64,000 nucleotides of DNA from NCBI GenBank assembly GCA_029582265.1, contig CM055819.1, positions 40,910,761-40,974,760 of the forward strand. Reading direction: 5' to 3'. The notes beneath the pieces were generated by a model. That model was not told where the DNA came from and did no database searches. It worked only from the letters and a program-made list of their open reading frames with translations. Below are positions 43,225-53,397 of the stretch, one piece after another. How positions within the stretch are numbered: the stretch's first letter is position 1; every line of letters begins with the position of its first letter. Made by a program: the position numbers and the translations under genes. The DNA is from Zoroaster sp. YZ-2022 (lineage: Eukaryota; Echinodermata; Asteroidea; Forcipulatida; Zoroasteridae).

Positions 43225-44417
43225 GTTAAAAGTGTATTTTATCAACAATATGTGATTTTCTTTTGCTTATTTACTTCCATGTATTTCTTACTCTCCCTGT
43301 GCTTTCTATTAAGCCCATGGAGACCCTTTGTAATCTGTGGTCAGGGTACTCTGCTAGTCTCTAAATCCTTGCTCTTTGATCTTCACCTACTGTCTATTCA
43401 AGCATGCCCTTAATCTTCTAGCTTCCTGGAAGGTGTTGAGCTACACCTCTTGTAGCCTCTGTTTAACTTAGGGTGTGTATTACTTGTGTAGACCCACAAA
43501 AGCTTTCCAGGTTGTAAATTACTATTTACTTCCTTACCCTTGATCACATTTTCACAGCTTCCCCAAGCTGTGAAGCCATAAAAACTTATCTACCCGTCAC
43601 CCCCTTCATTACTAAACTGACCAATCAACTTGAGAGCCATGAGTGATGTTTTTCAAACTATCCAATGAGGACTTTGGCTGATCTCCGCTCAGGCATGGTC
43701 AGGGTGCTGGTTCGGCCCCAAATTTTGGGTAGGCCAGACATTCCACCATTTGCCTCGGATCGAGCTGGTCGTACTTTCCTGCACTTCAACTTTTTCTAAA
43801 GTGCTTGCCAGCACTTTCTGATTTTCAACTTTTCTTCGAATGCTTGTCAGCACATCATCTTTCAAGCACTCCCTGCAAGCAGCTTTCAATTTCATATGAG
43901 TATTGGCTCTCTATTTAGGCTCGGATGACTGGACCAAACAACATTTGCGAAGAGACCTAGACTGGCCCTCTAGACGTCGCTTTCCGAGGTCACAACCCAG
44001 AAGACCTCGTCCAGTCAACCGAGATCATCATCCTGCAAGTATAACATTTTATTATGTCTTGCAACTCTCTTTGACAAGAGATCACGCGAAGTATCGTCGC
44101 TGGAGCAAGTATCGTCGCTGGAGCTCCGACTGACTTTTGGACTTACGCCCGTAGGACGCTTAATCATGGGTTTTTATTTTTTATACTCTGTATTGGCGCC
44201 TATTTGAGCTCACTATTGTTTTGACTTAACTTTTCAGGATCCTGATATTAATTGTGTGATTTATATTTTTGACATTTAACAATAAATCAAGAGTTTCTTT
44301 TAGTGCATATAAATCTTGAGTTTTCCACCTTTGTGGTTATTTCAAAAAGGGAATTGTTTAATGTTTTCGGTTCCCGCTATATTTTGAAGGCGAACTTAGG
44401 GTTACACAAACCTTGGA
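43225..44417 (+). other. Intron of the transposon gene with a probable insertion
   Basis: The decamer AACTTAGGGT occurs at 43465-43474 and 44393-44402, bracketing about 920 bp of different composition that includes a polyadenylation-type AATAAA near 44280 and a doublet of AAGTATCGTCGCTGGAGC at about 44090-44120. It may be a secondary insertion, perhaps a solo LTR, but TG...CA ends were not fixed. Exon 1 ends in phase 0, while the next exon does not begin in phase 0 at any nearby AG, so the insertion may have damaged the acceptor. Confidence 0.4.
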
Positions 44418-45626
44418 GCAGCTCTGATAAAAGCGTGTGATTATGATAATGATGCAATGCATTTGGCAAATGCTGCAAAGATTGTACGCCGTGAAATGTT
44501 CACACATCAATGTTCATTCATGGGAACATTCAAGCAAGGTTGCCAACAAGATGCTGTACCATCCTCTTTGCTAGCTCTCATAAAAATGATACAAGAAGGA
44601 CCAAACATCGAACAGCAGTCTAACCTTGCAGATGGTACACCATCCAGGACCCCGTCTGCATTATCTATATCCCAATTGCTAATGTTCAACAGTGTTCAAC
44701 ATGCAAACAAGTCTCACAATCAATCGGGTAACAGAATACGGCACACACGAGAAAGAGAAACACCTTTGCCTGTATACATTGCTCTGAAGCTGCACAGACT
44801 CACCCGAAAAAAAAATCTGGTTGATGTATTCTACTGCCTTGGTATGTGTGTATCGTATGACAGACTTCTGCAAATTACAGCAGATATGGCAAATGGAATA
44901 TGTAAGCAATTTGAAACAGAAAAAGTTGTGTGCCCAAGTAAAATGCGCCATGAACTTTTCACCACAGGGGCAGTGGATAATATAGATCACAATCCCAGCT
45001 CTACAACATCTCATGATTCATTTCATGGCACAGGCATTTCCATAATACAACATCCATCATATGGGGCTACTGGTATTGACCGTGGTGTGGTACTGATCAA
45101 CAAAGAAACTTCTTCTAGCTGTACAAAGACGGTTTCTCACCTACCAACCTTCTACACATCTGTTCCACCAGCTGCTATAAAGAAGGAGTTCACTGCACCT
45201 GCAGAACTTGGGCCCTTATGTCCCACTGATGAACTGATGTTTTCTAAGGCAATCGAAGAGGAGAAAGAGTGGATGAACATGGTCACTGCAGCCTTAAAGA
45301 GAGACAAACTAGATGATTCAGAATGGATATCATGGAGTGCGTACCATGCCCATACACAACAAACAGATGCCCCACCACCAGCATTGAATGCTCTGATGCC
45401 ACTCTTCTTGGACAATGCCCACTCAGTTGCCATGATAAAGCATTCTATGGATGTTGTCAGTGCGGCGGTCCAGTATCTCAACCCTGGCCAAGTCCCTGTA
45501 CTTGCAGTAGATCAACCACTCTTCGCCCTAGCCAAGCAAATCCAGTGGATGTGGCCAGCATCACATGGAGAAGATTGCATTGTTGTGATGTTTGGAGGTC
45601 TCCATATTGAGATGGCCATATTAAAG
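44418..45626 (+). CDS. Transposon protein, exon 2
   Basis: Open in frame from about 44418 (ALIKACDYDNDAMHLANAAK) to a donor after LHIEMAILK (GTGACA at 45627), leaving phase 0. It holds helical segments and conserved-looking blocks: VFYCLGMCVSYDRLLQITAD (about 140 codons in), GTGISIIQHPSYGATGIDRG, and at the end VPVLAVDQPLFALAKQIQWM and VVMFGGLHIEMA. The aspartate in AVDQPLF and the FGGLHIEMA block directly precede the first residues of exon 3, so this junction is probably part of the transposase catalytic core. The 5' border is uncertain, because no phase-0 acceptor was found and the upstream intron seems to carry an insertion. Confidence 0.6.
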
Positions 45627-45763
45627 GTGACAATTAAACCATGCTCTCCTTATTATTGTACATATGTATTATGCAATGTTTCAACCTATTTTTGTTTGGT
45701 TCCTTAATGTACCAAGATGGAATTGTGTATTTAGTTTGACTTCTATTTACCATGTCTTTACAG

Positions 45764-48190
45764 CTACTGGGAGACTGGCTGGATGGTAGTGGATGGACCA
45801 GTGTTCTAACAGAAGCGAACATTGCTAGCACGGGTACATCAGACTCATTCATCAGGGCATACCATGTGACAAAGACACGTCACGCACATCAAGTCACTGC
45901 AGCCACTTTGCATGCTCTTCTTCAAGATGCATACACTGATTACACTGCTGATTCAGAATGCATTCTAACATTTGATGACTGGTGCACACAGCGAGCTCAA
46001 GAGAGTGTTCACTTTGACTACTGGCTGAAAGTTATCTCTCTAGAGATCAAACTTCTCTTATTTGTGCGCCCATCCGCTGAAGGAAACTTTGACTTATACA
46101 TACAATCTCTGACTGAAATTATGCCCTGGTTTTTTGCACTCGATCACACACATTATTCTCGCTGGTTGTCAGTCCACATCCGTGACATGATGTCTTTAGA
46201 ACAAAAACACCCGGCCATCCTAGAGGAATTCAGAGCAGGAAACTTTGTTGTCAACAAGTCAATACACAGATTTTCAGCGATAGCAATTGACCAATGTCAC
46301 GAGCAAAACAATGCTATGATAAAGGGTACAGGCGGTGCAGTTGGGCTAACAGATAATCCAGGAGCTCTAAGGCGTTGGATGGTGGCAGGACCTGAGGTGA
46401 TTCGTGTACTGATGGAGTTTGAGGAAGACCACTTGACAATATCTCAAAAGGCAAGGAAAGATAATGAGCGACACCATGATCAGCGTCCTGCAGTACAAAA
46501 TACATTCATAGCAGATGTCAGGTCCCTAAAAACAGCAATCGAAGAGCTTGGTAATCCATTTCTTGAAACAAGCAAAGATCTTCTTGTTTTGGATACTAAA
46601 GAGATAATGGAAGAATCAGTGGTGGAAGCTGTCAGAAACATTGAAGCCAAGGGAAAGCAGCAATACGTCACATTCGTTGAGGAGAGACTGTCTAAGTGTG
46701 TGAAGCCAGTATCAGACACAATCAGCAGAAGCTCTGCACCAATCCGTCGGTCCAAAAATAAACTCCAGATACAGTCATTAAAGAGTGACTGTAACCTCTT
46801 TGCAAGGTTATATCTCGCATGCCAATCACGAGACGGAGATATCGACACGTTCTTCACACATGAGAACCAGGCATGTCCACCTTCCCTATCACAAAGCGGA
46901 AAACTGAGGCTTGGAACTAAAGCAAAGCTAATGTCATGTTTGGAAGCAGGGGTTGAAGGCTCAAATGAACCTTTAACCATTGATGCAACAATTTTAGATG
47001 GTGCTGCTATAGTACAGATGTTGGCCCCAGGAACAGTTAAGACATTCTATGAATATGCACAGCAGGTATTCGTGCCGTATGTGAAAAAGGAGCTAGGGAA
47101 GACCACACGTTTGGATATTGTTTGGGATGTTTATCGGCCAGATAGTCTAAAGGGTACAACTAGACAAAAGAGAGGCAAAGGTGTTCGTAGGCGAGTTGAA
47201 GGTTTAACGACTATGCCAAGATACTGGAAAGACTTCCTGCGTGTAAATGAGAACAAGACAGAATTATTCAGTTTCTTGACGCAGCAGATTACATTGTTGG
47301 CAATACCTGGCAAAGATATATACGCTACTGATGGAGGTAGTGTTCGCTGCTCTCCATCCACACTTGATATCAGCAGGATAGCCCCATGCTCTCGTGAAGA
47401 AGCAGACACCCGAATGCTTTTGCATGCAGCCGATGCAAAGCAGAAAGGATGTAAGAAGCTATTGGTGCGCACAGTAGACACTGATGTTGTTGTCCTTGCA
47501 ATATCTGTTATGAACGACATCAAGCCCGAAGAGCTCTGGCTGGCCTTTGGAGTTGGCAAAAACTTTAGATATATTCCCATTCACAGCATTGCTGCGTCAA
47601 TTGGTCCTCGGAAGTCAGCTGCCCTCCCATTTTTTCATGCTTTCACAGGCTGTGATACAGTATCATCATTTACAGGAATAGGAAAAAAGACGGCATGGGA
47701 TGTATGGAATGTGTACCCTGAAGTGACTGAAGCCTTTAACGAGTTGGTGACCATGCCAGATAACATCAGCGACCAGTCTGTTGCACTGATGCAGCGTTTT
47801 GTTGTGCTTCTTTATTGTCGAACCAGTGACATTGACACTGTAAATGAGGCAAGAAAACAACTGTTTGCAAATAAGTCCCGTTCATTAGAGAATATTCCAC
47901 CGACCTTTGCTTCCCTTCTTCAACACATAAAGCGTGCATGCTTTCAAAGTAACTGTTGGGCGTTCTGCCTTCATCCTGATCATCATCAGCCAAGCCCTTC
48001 TGATTGGGGATGGACAAAAGTGTCCGGACTGTGGCATCCATTTTGGACCACGCTTCCAGAAGCAGCCAAGACATGCTCAGAGTTACTATGCTGCACATGC
48101 AAAAAGTCATGCAGTGGACGCTGCAAGTGTGGAAAGGCTGGATTGGCATGCACTGTACTATGTGCTTGCTCAGGAGAATGCCGAGATTAA
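45764..48190 (+). CDS. Transposon protein, exon 3: transposase-like region, FEN/XPG-like nuclease, CXC tail
   Basis: An acceptor (CCATGTCTTTACAG) at 45763 starts phase 0 with LLGDWLDGSGWTSVLTEANI, continuing the LHIEMAILK of exon 2. The exon is open for 808 codons to a stop at 48190. The first 300 residues (with DQCHEQNNAMIKGTGGAVGL near residue 177) are the likely transposase half. From about residue 400 the order TILDGAAIVQM, IVWDVYRPDSLKGTTRQKRG, EEADTRMLLHAADAK, VDTDVVVLAI and FTGCDTVSSFTGIGKKTAW mirrors flap-endonuclease/XPG proteins: N-terminal Asp, clamp-like basic block, acidic pair, second Asp pair and helix-hairpin-helix. The C-terminus CCTCKKSCSGRCKCGKAGLA is Cys-rich like CXC motifs. 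No stop or frameshift is seen. A nuclease role is inferred from motif order. Confidence 0.65.
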   Translation, partial: LLGDWLDGSGWTSVLTEANIASTGTSDSFIRAYHVTKTRHAHQVTAATLHALLQDAYTDYTADSECILTFDDWCTQRAQESVHFDYWLKVISLEIKLLLFVRPSAEGNFDLYIQSLTEIMPWFFALDHTHYSRWLSVHIRDMMSLEQKHPAILEEFRAGNFVVNKSIHRFSAIAIDQCHEQNNAMIKGTGGAVGLTDNPGALRRWMVAGPEVIRVLMEFEEDHLTISQKARKDNERHHDQRPAVQNTFIADVRSLKTAIEELGNPFLETSKDLLVLDTKEIMEESVVEAVRNIEAKGKQQYVTFVEERLSKCVKPVSDTISRSSAPIRRSKNKLQIQSLKSDCNLFARLYLACQSRDGDIDTFFTHENQACPPSLSQSGKLRLGTKAKLMSCLEAGVEGSNEPLTIDATILDGAAIVQMLAPGTVKTFYEYAQQVFVPYVKKELGKTTRLDIVWDVYRPDSLKGTTRQKRGKGVRRRVEGLTTMPRYWKDFLRVNENKTELFSFLTQQITLLAIPGKDIYATDGGSVRCSPSTLDISRIAPCSREEADTRMLLHAADAKQKGCKKLLVRTVDTDVVVLAISVMNDIKPEELWLAFGVGKNFRYIPIHSIAASIGPRKSAALPFFHAFTGCDTVSSFTGIGKKTAWDVWNVYPEVTEAFNELVTMPDNISDQSVALMQRFVVLLYCRTSDIDTVNEARKQLFANKSRSLENIPPTFASLLQHIKRACFQSNCWAFCLHPDHHQPSPSDWGWTKVSGLWHPFWTTLPEAAKTCSELLCCTCKKSCSGRCKCGKAGLACTVLCACSGECRD

Positions 48191-48715
48191 GACCAGTTCT
48201 TGCGTGTCCAATAAAACCAGCATACATTGTATTGTCTTGGTAAATTACCTCACCTTTCCATTTATTCTCCAGAACTGCAGATAACCCAGTTACAGATTTA
48301 GGTGTAAATATTGATGATCTACATGTACATTTACTTGTTTCAGTAAAAAAAAAAACCCACAAAATCAAGCTACGAAACGTCAGATTATATCATGCCTCTC
48401 ACTTTTCAAAAATGTAACTCCGCCCATAAAAGGGGCAGAAATAAACAAAACTATTGATTTCAAAAGGATCATTGTACTGTTATTATGTATTGAAGTCAAA
48501 AAATGTGCAGAAAAAAACCACAATTTATCGTAATAATGTCAATTTGGGGGTTTGTCCCCCCACTTTTAGAAAATATAGCCCCGCCCCTAAAATGGGCAAG
48601 ATCCGAGATGGGTCCACGTCTAAAAATAATATTTAGGGTATATATAACTGTAGGAAGTTTCATGCTTTTACCACAAAATGCACAATTTTCCCACATATGG
48701 GCCTTAGCAGCTGGA

Positions 48716-50521
48716 CTACATGTATATGCCCAGGCTGAAATTTGGCCCAGTAAAAAGCACCGCACCCACAGACAGTCACTTGAGTATTTTTGGTTGCATT
48801 GCCAATTGCAAAGTCAACCACACTTGTGTACATGTCCTTCATGCAGAGTCACACAGAGCTGTGTATGTACTGCATAAGTTAGTAGCAGACTCATATACAT
48901 GTACAGTCGAGTGGTTTTGGTTTGACCTCCTACCATAGCCACATGTCCTTGCATTTATTTGAGTGCACTGCACAAAGTCAATGGGTTGGGAGTTACATAC
49001 AAATTTTGAGTGTCTTTGATTGTTAAACCTACATGTATAGGAGGGTTTTAATCTAAAACGAGCACTCCAATTCCATGGCCTGTTGAAGGAGATGATATCG
49101 TCCCTTTAATACCACCATTGCCTACATGTACATGTTGTACTTATTAAAATGATTTACATACATGTATGTAAATTATAGGAAGTTTTATGGGAAAGGTTGC
49201 AAAATAAAAAATGGGTATATAATCACTGCCTGTAATCCCATTAAAGGAATTGCTAAAGTTGCTATTGCGGCGGGTTTCCCACGCTCAACTTAAGTTTGAA
49301 AGGGTCAAGTCAGACACCATTTGTGGTGACAACAATTCCCCAAACTAAGATCCTTTCCTAGACGAGATACCACTCAGAGCGATCTCTTGGCCAGGGGTAT
49401 GAGTCCGTTTTGATGGAAATCTACCACAAATTGTGATTGATTGTTAAGTCTATGCTAGCACACAGTTACTCAGAGAAACAAGGCACCTAAAAACAGAATT
49501 GTCGGTACAACAATAATATTCAAATTATAATTAGCAACTTTACTGTGATTGGGTTGGGATTGATTCTTTTATTTACACCTGGGTCCTCTTTTCTTTTCAA
49601 TCTCAATGTATAATTGACAGGTAAGATTACAATGAAAAGCACGCAGCTCACATTTTTTTAGTCAGCAATGCCCACTAGCATCAGCATTAAATAAGAATGT
49701 ACACTAGCATCAGCATTACGCAACAGCGTCAATAATGTGCACTAGCATCAGCATTAAATAAGAATGCACACTCATCAGCAATGCACGCCAGCGTTAGCTA
49801 TGTACAGTTTCCAAAGCTCTGTACCAGCTACGCATCAGCTATGCACGCTAGCATCTACAACGTACAGCTCATACAACTTATATTCACTTTGCAGCTGATG
49901 CACCGCGCGCTAGTCAGCGACGTACACGCAGAGCTAAGACAATAAACGAACGTCTTTCTACGCTGGCAACTACAGCTCCACTCCCGCTATGGCATACTGC
50001 AGGCAACCACGCCCGGTGCAGCCCACATGCATGCCATCGCATCGCTACGCGCCTGCCCAATCAGCACGTGCAACATAAGGTCACCCACAATCTAAAACAT
50101 TAGACTGGTATAGTCTTTCACTTTCCGTTACACTATCATAGTTTTTGCCGCACAAGGAGCTACATACATGTACGTACTGCAGCAATCTCCAAGAAAAATT
50201 TCATATGTTTACACAATATGATCATAAAATTATGTATTAACACATATATAGCATATATCTTTGATTGCGTTTCCTCTAAATTATAAAACAACAAAATTAG
50301 ACTTTCTGTTAATTACGAATGTTAATGTTAAAATATTTTAAATTGATTTACATACATGTACATATTATATACATTCTCTGGCCCTACCCAAAGAAAGGGC
50401 CTTTAAAAGTAAAATAAAACATTTACTGATTCGGCATAGATCTATGAACCAATCAGCAATAGATTAAACACATTTAGGATGCATTGCAAAAGCAGTCGCG
50501 AGTCGCAGGCAACGATCCATT
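48716..50521. other. No gene seen; repeat remnants
   Basis: At about 49000-49105 a single end of the TTAA MITE family is present (CAACAGGCCATGGAATTGGA on the minus strand, next to TTAA 49106-49109). At 49670-49860 the block CACTAGCATCAGCATTA recurs with AATAAGAATG(T/C) in about three imperfect copies, a minisatellite that then grades into CAGCTATGCACGC variants. The rest is unstructured. Confidence 0.55.
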
Positions 50522-52790
50522 AACCCTAACCACCTAGATATTTTGGCTAAGAACCTTCCTGAATCCACCAAAATCCAACAACATGCAGTAACACTACCAC
50601 CTACATGTAACTGTTGGACTTTGATGGAATTGGGACACCCCATCCCATGTAACTGTCAGTAGGCTTGGGCGATGACACGATATCGAATATCGCGATGTTT
50701 TTTTACTCGATTATGATATCGAGAACTTTCTAAATCATCGCGATATCTGCAGATCGTGAAGAAAAAAATATATCGCGATTAAACAAAATCCTCGATTGTC
50801 AGTTGGGTCAGAAATTCCATGGAAAAAACTCAGGGAAGTCTTTTCAGCTTTCGTGAGAAACAAAATCGAACTACTTCTGTAGTAAACTGACTGTCAGATC
50901 ACAATAAAGAGCCGCCTGACAGGGTGTTGTTTAATAATCCACCGCCACTCAAAGAAATCTATTCAGACTGATTTAAGTGTTGGGATTGAATGGGGTATTT
51001 GATCCAACAATGTGTAGACAATGTTTACGTCTCACTGTCTATCCATGGTGGTCTGTGACTCCGGCTGGCGCACCACAGGCGAGTACATTATATCATACAT
51101 ATTTAAATATATATGCAGAATATGGGCATTACCTTAACCAGTTCGCTTCGGAGGCCATGTATACACGCAATTTTTTTTTGTACAGCGGATCGGAGAGCGT
51201 CTAAACATGCATTCCGATTTTTGTGTGTGTTACCGGGAGACTTGTCAACACGCCACACATGGTGTGCCGTCGTGGCGGCTGACTTGTATACACGCAATCG
51301 TTTCTCGAGGCCCATGGGGTCACGGTTCGGTGGCCCCGGACAAAATGCACTGGAAACACTGAACGAGTTCACTCTTTTTATTGATTTTTGCCTAATCCCT
51401 TTATCCAAGACCTGTTCCTTTGACGTACAAGCCAAGAATTTGTAAAGACGGATTTAATCTATTGTTTATGAGGCCTTCGATCTCTCTCCAGGTATGCCGT
51501 CTTTTCGACCGGGCGCTGGTCGTTAATAGGCCGTTGCATCGGAGATTGCCAACGGTCTAATTGTGCTGAACAAACACAACCGTAATTAAAAAACTATCCA
51601 TTTAATTCTCGAAATGTCAATGAGTAAAGGTGTTTATTTGGGTGTCCCAACTTAGTTTCATTGACAAAATTTTGTATTAATAGCTAGAAAATTGTTTCAG
51701 ATTTTTCACTGAAAATAAACCCGCACGGGGGACTGGAAAAAAATAAATATTTCCAACGTCAACTGGTTAAAAATCTACATTAGTTTCATTAAATCAAAGC
51801 ATGGATCGGCAGCGGCTCGATCAAAGTTGAGGGATTAGGACACTTTTCTATTATACCATACTGGGACTCTTGTCTAGTGTGACAAAACACATACATGTAC
51901 ATGTACACGTACTCTGAAAAACCATGTGACGTTTATTTAAAATAGTGTGACTACAATCCACATTTTCTGAAGTGCAAATGACGTTCACAATCACATGGTT
52001 TTATTCTCCATGGTACTACATGTATATGCAGGAATAAACCTAGTCACGTGTTTATACTATGACCCAGTCACGTGGAACGCGAATCACGTGAACTCGGTAA
52101 CCGTCCCACATAATTATTATGCAAACGATTTGCCAATGGCGAAGGGTGCGTTTTTGCGACCGTAACCAGAAACATGTTTGGTCATTGGTTAATTAGCATT
52201 TTTGCAAGTTCGGTTGTGCTACGATGACATGGTTCTGACCAAACATAAACCGAACTTTGTGGTCGGTTACGCTTAGTTTCAAGATGGTGGATTGTAAAAA
52301 GTGTTAAAACATGATTAAATGATTACTTGTATACCAGTATATCTTACAAGTTACTAGCACTCGCGAGTAAGTTCTATTTTGAGAAACGTTGATTATTGAA
52401 CATGTCACAAACTGAAAACAATTGTCTGGTTACGTTCGCATTTTCGCGTAGCTGTGCCATTTTGTTTCTGGATAGGGTAGCGAAAACCCGCCCCATATGT
52501 TGCACTCGTGAACGGCGCAATTGCATGTGTCTCTCAGGTAAGCACTAGCAATTTATTGTGACGCTTGTAGATGGGTACATCCCTGTCAATACCGGCTTTA
52601 AAGCATGCGTGAAAAACAAAAATAATCACGATATTATCGAATATTGCGATATATGTTTGACGATATATCGTGGTTGAAAAAAAAAAAATCTATATCGCCC
52701 AAGCCTACCTGTCGGGGCTATACAGTGTTGAGTCCATCAAAATGAAACCGTGCTGTTGAAGTTTGAATGGTTTGGGGTGGTTAGGGTTTT
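50522..52790. mobile_element. Outer element with TAACCCTAACCACC inverted ends, split by a hAT-like insertion
   Basis: TTAACCCTAACCACC at about 50520 and GGTGGTTAGGGTTTT at about 52776-52790 are inverted, and weaker inverted similarity (TTTGATGGA) follows inside. The hAT-like element at 50660-52707 sits between the two halves. The outer unit without the insertion would be only about 220 bp. Evidence is limited to short matches. Confidence 0.4.
50652..52715. mobile_element. hAT-like non-autonomous DNA transposon, 2.05 kb
   Basis: TAGGCTTGGGCGAT at 50660 is matched by ATCGCCCAAGCCTA ending at 52707. Subterminal stretches on both sides are rich in palindromic ATATCG / CGATAT motifs. The flanking octamers ACTGTCAG and CCTGTCGG agree at six of eight positions, as expected for an aged 8-bp hAT duplication; TTGGGCGATAT-type ends are typical of hAT elements. 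The interior has no transposase frame. Segment 51155-51245 is repeated in inverted orientation at 54298-54404, outside this element. Confidence 0.65.
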
Positions 52791-53058
52791 AAAAAAAATG
52801 AGCACAAACAATTCACTCATAATACATGTACATGTACATGTAGCGTGATTTCATCAATGACTTGTTATAACAAGAACATTGTTTTTTTTAATTTGAAATC
52901 CAAAGAATGTTTATTTATTTTTGGTTTCAAGTACTCAAACTGAGAAAACAGAGCTACATGTAAGTACCCGGCAGACACCTTAGAAATATATGCAGTAAAA
53001 TCACAAATGAAACGATTACATAATTTGGTAATTTATATATGTACAGTTAAATACATAC
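52791..53058. other. Intron-like, no other feature
   Basis: Contains a TACATG tract at 52824-52842. It is the start of the large intron downstream of the Ig exon on the minus strand. Confidence 0.5.
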
Positions 53059-53397
53059 CTTTTACAAGTGTAATGCTGATAGATGATTCTGTCTTTCCAT
53101 CTTGTCTGTTGGTAGCAGCACACATTAATGTCGTATTAGAATCAGGAACTGTAAGGGTCAAAGCGCTGGTGGTGTCATACAGCCTTGAGTCAACTTGGTT
53201 GGGAACGCTTGTTGGATTACTTTCAGGAGACAGGACATTGCTACCAAGTGTCCAAACAAATATCTCTGCTTTAGGTTTAATTCCAGGTACTGTGCAACTG
53301 AAAAGTCCTCTAGAACAGGCAATCACATTGATGCTGTCCCCATCCTTATACCTCATGTCATCATGGGTTAGAAACATGGTGCTTGGATTAGGAGGAA
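53059..53397 (-). CDS. Immunoglobulin-like domain exon
   Basis: On the minus strand a good acceptor (TTTTATTCACTGCAG) opens 339 bases that end at the donor GTATGTAT. The exon is symmetric phase 1-1, the usual arrangement for one Ig domain per exon. It reads PPNPSTMFLTH, then IACSRGLFSCTVPGIKPKAE (strand B cysteine region), then IFVWTLGSN (strand C tryptophan), NQVDSRLYDTTSALTLTVPD and TTLMCAATN (strand F cysteine), ending ISITLVK. The spacing Cys - Trp - Leu - Cys is that of an extracellular C2-like Ig domain. An N-glycosylation site is present (NTT). The partner exons of the gene are to the left (19-21 kb, 6.5 kb) by phase and composition, and upstream exons must lie to the right. Function is likely cell-surface recognition or adhesion; nothing more specific is supported. 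Confidence 0.75.

Larger units (their letters stand above)
41267..48715 (+). mobile_element. 7.4-kb DNA transposon with coding exons, tentatively Academ superfamily
   Basis: TGGA at 41267-41270 and 48712-48715 flank GCTGCTTAGG (41271) and its inverted partner CCTTAGCAGC (to 48711). Further inward the two sides share TTGTGCA(C/T)TTTGTGGTA, AAAAGCATGAAA and TTTTTAGACGTGGACCCA in inverted orientation, so the inverted repeats are at least 100-130 bp, somewhat diverged. TTTGTGGGCGGAGC-type boxes recur in both subterminal regions. Between them lie three long plus-strand exons. A 4-bp duplication with a transposase and XPG-like nuclease in one product is what I recall for Academ elements; that name rests on memory of family traits and needs a profile search. 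Confidence 0.72.

Noticed and set aside
48004..48368. ORFs antisense to or out of frame with the end of exon 3 of the large transposon
   Set aside because: They shadow the Cys-rich tail; the in-frame reading ends at 48190.
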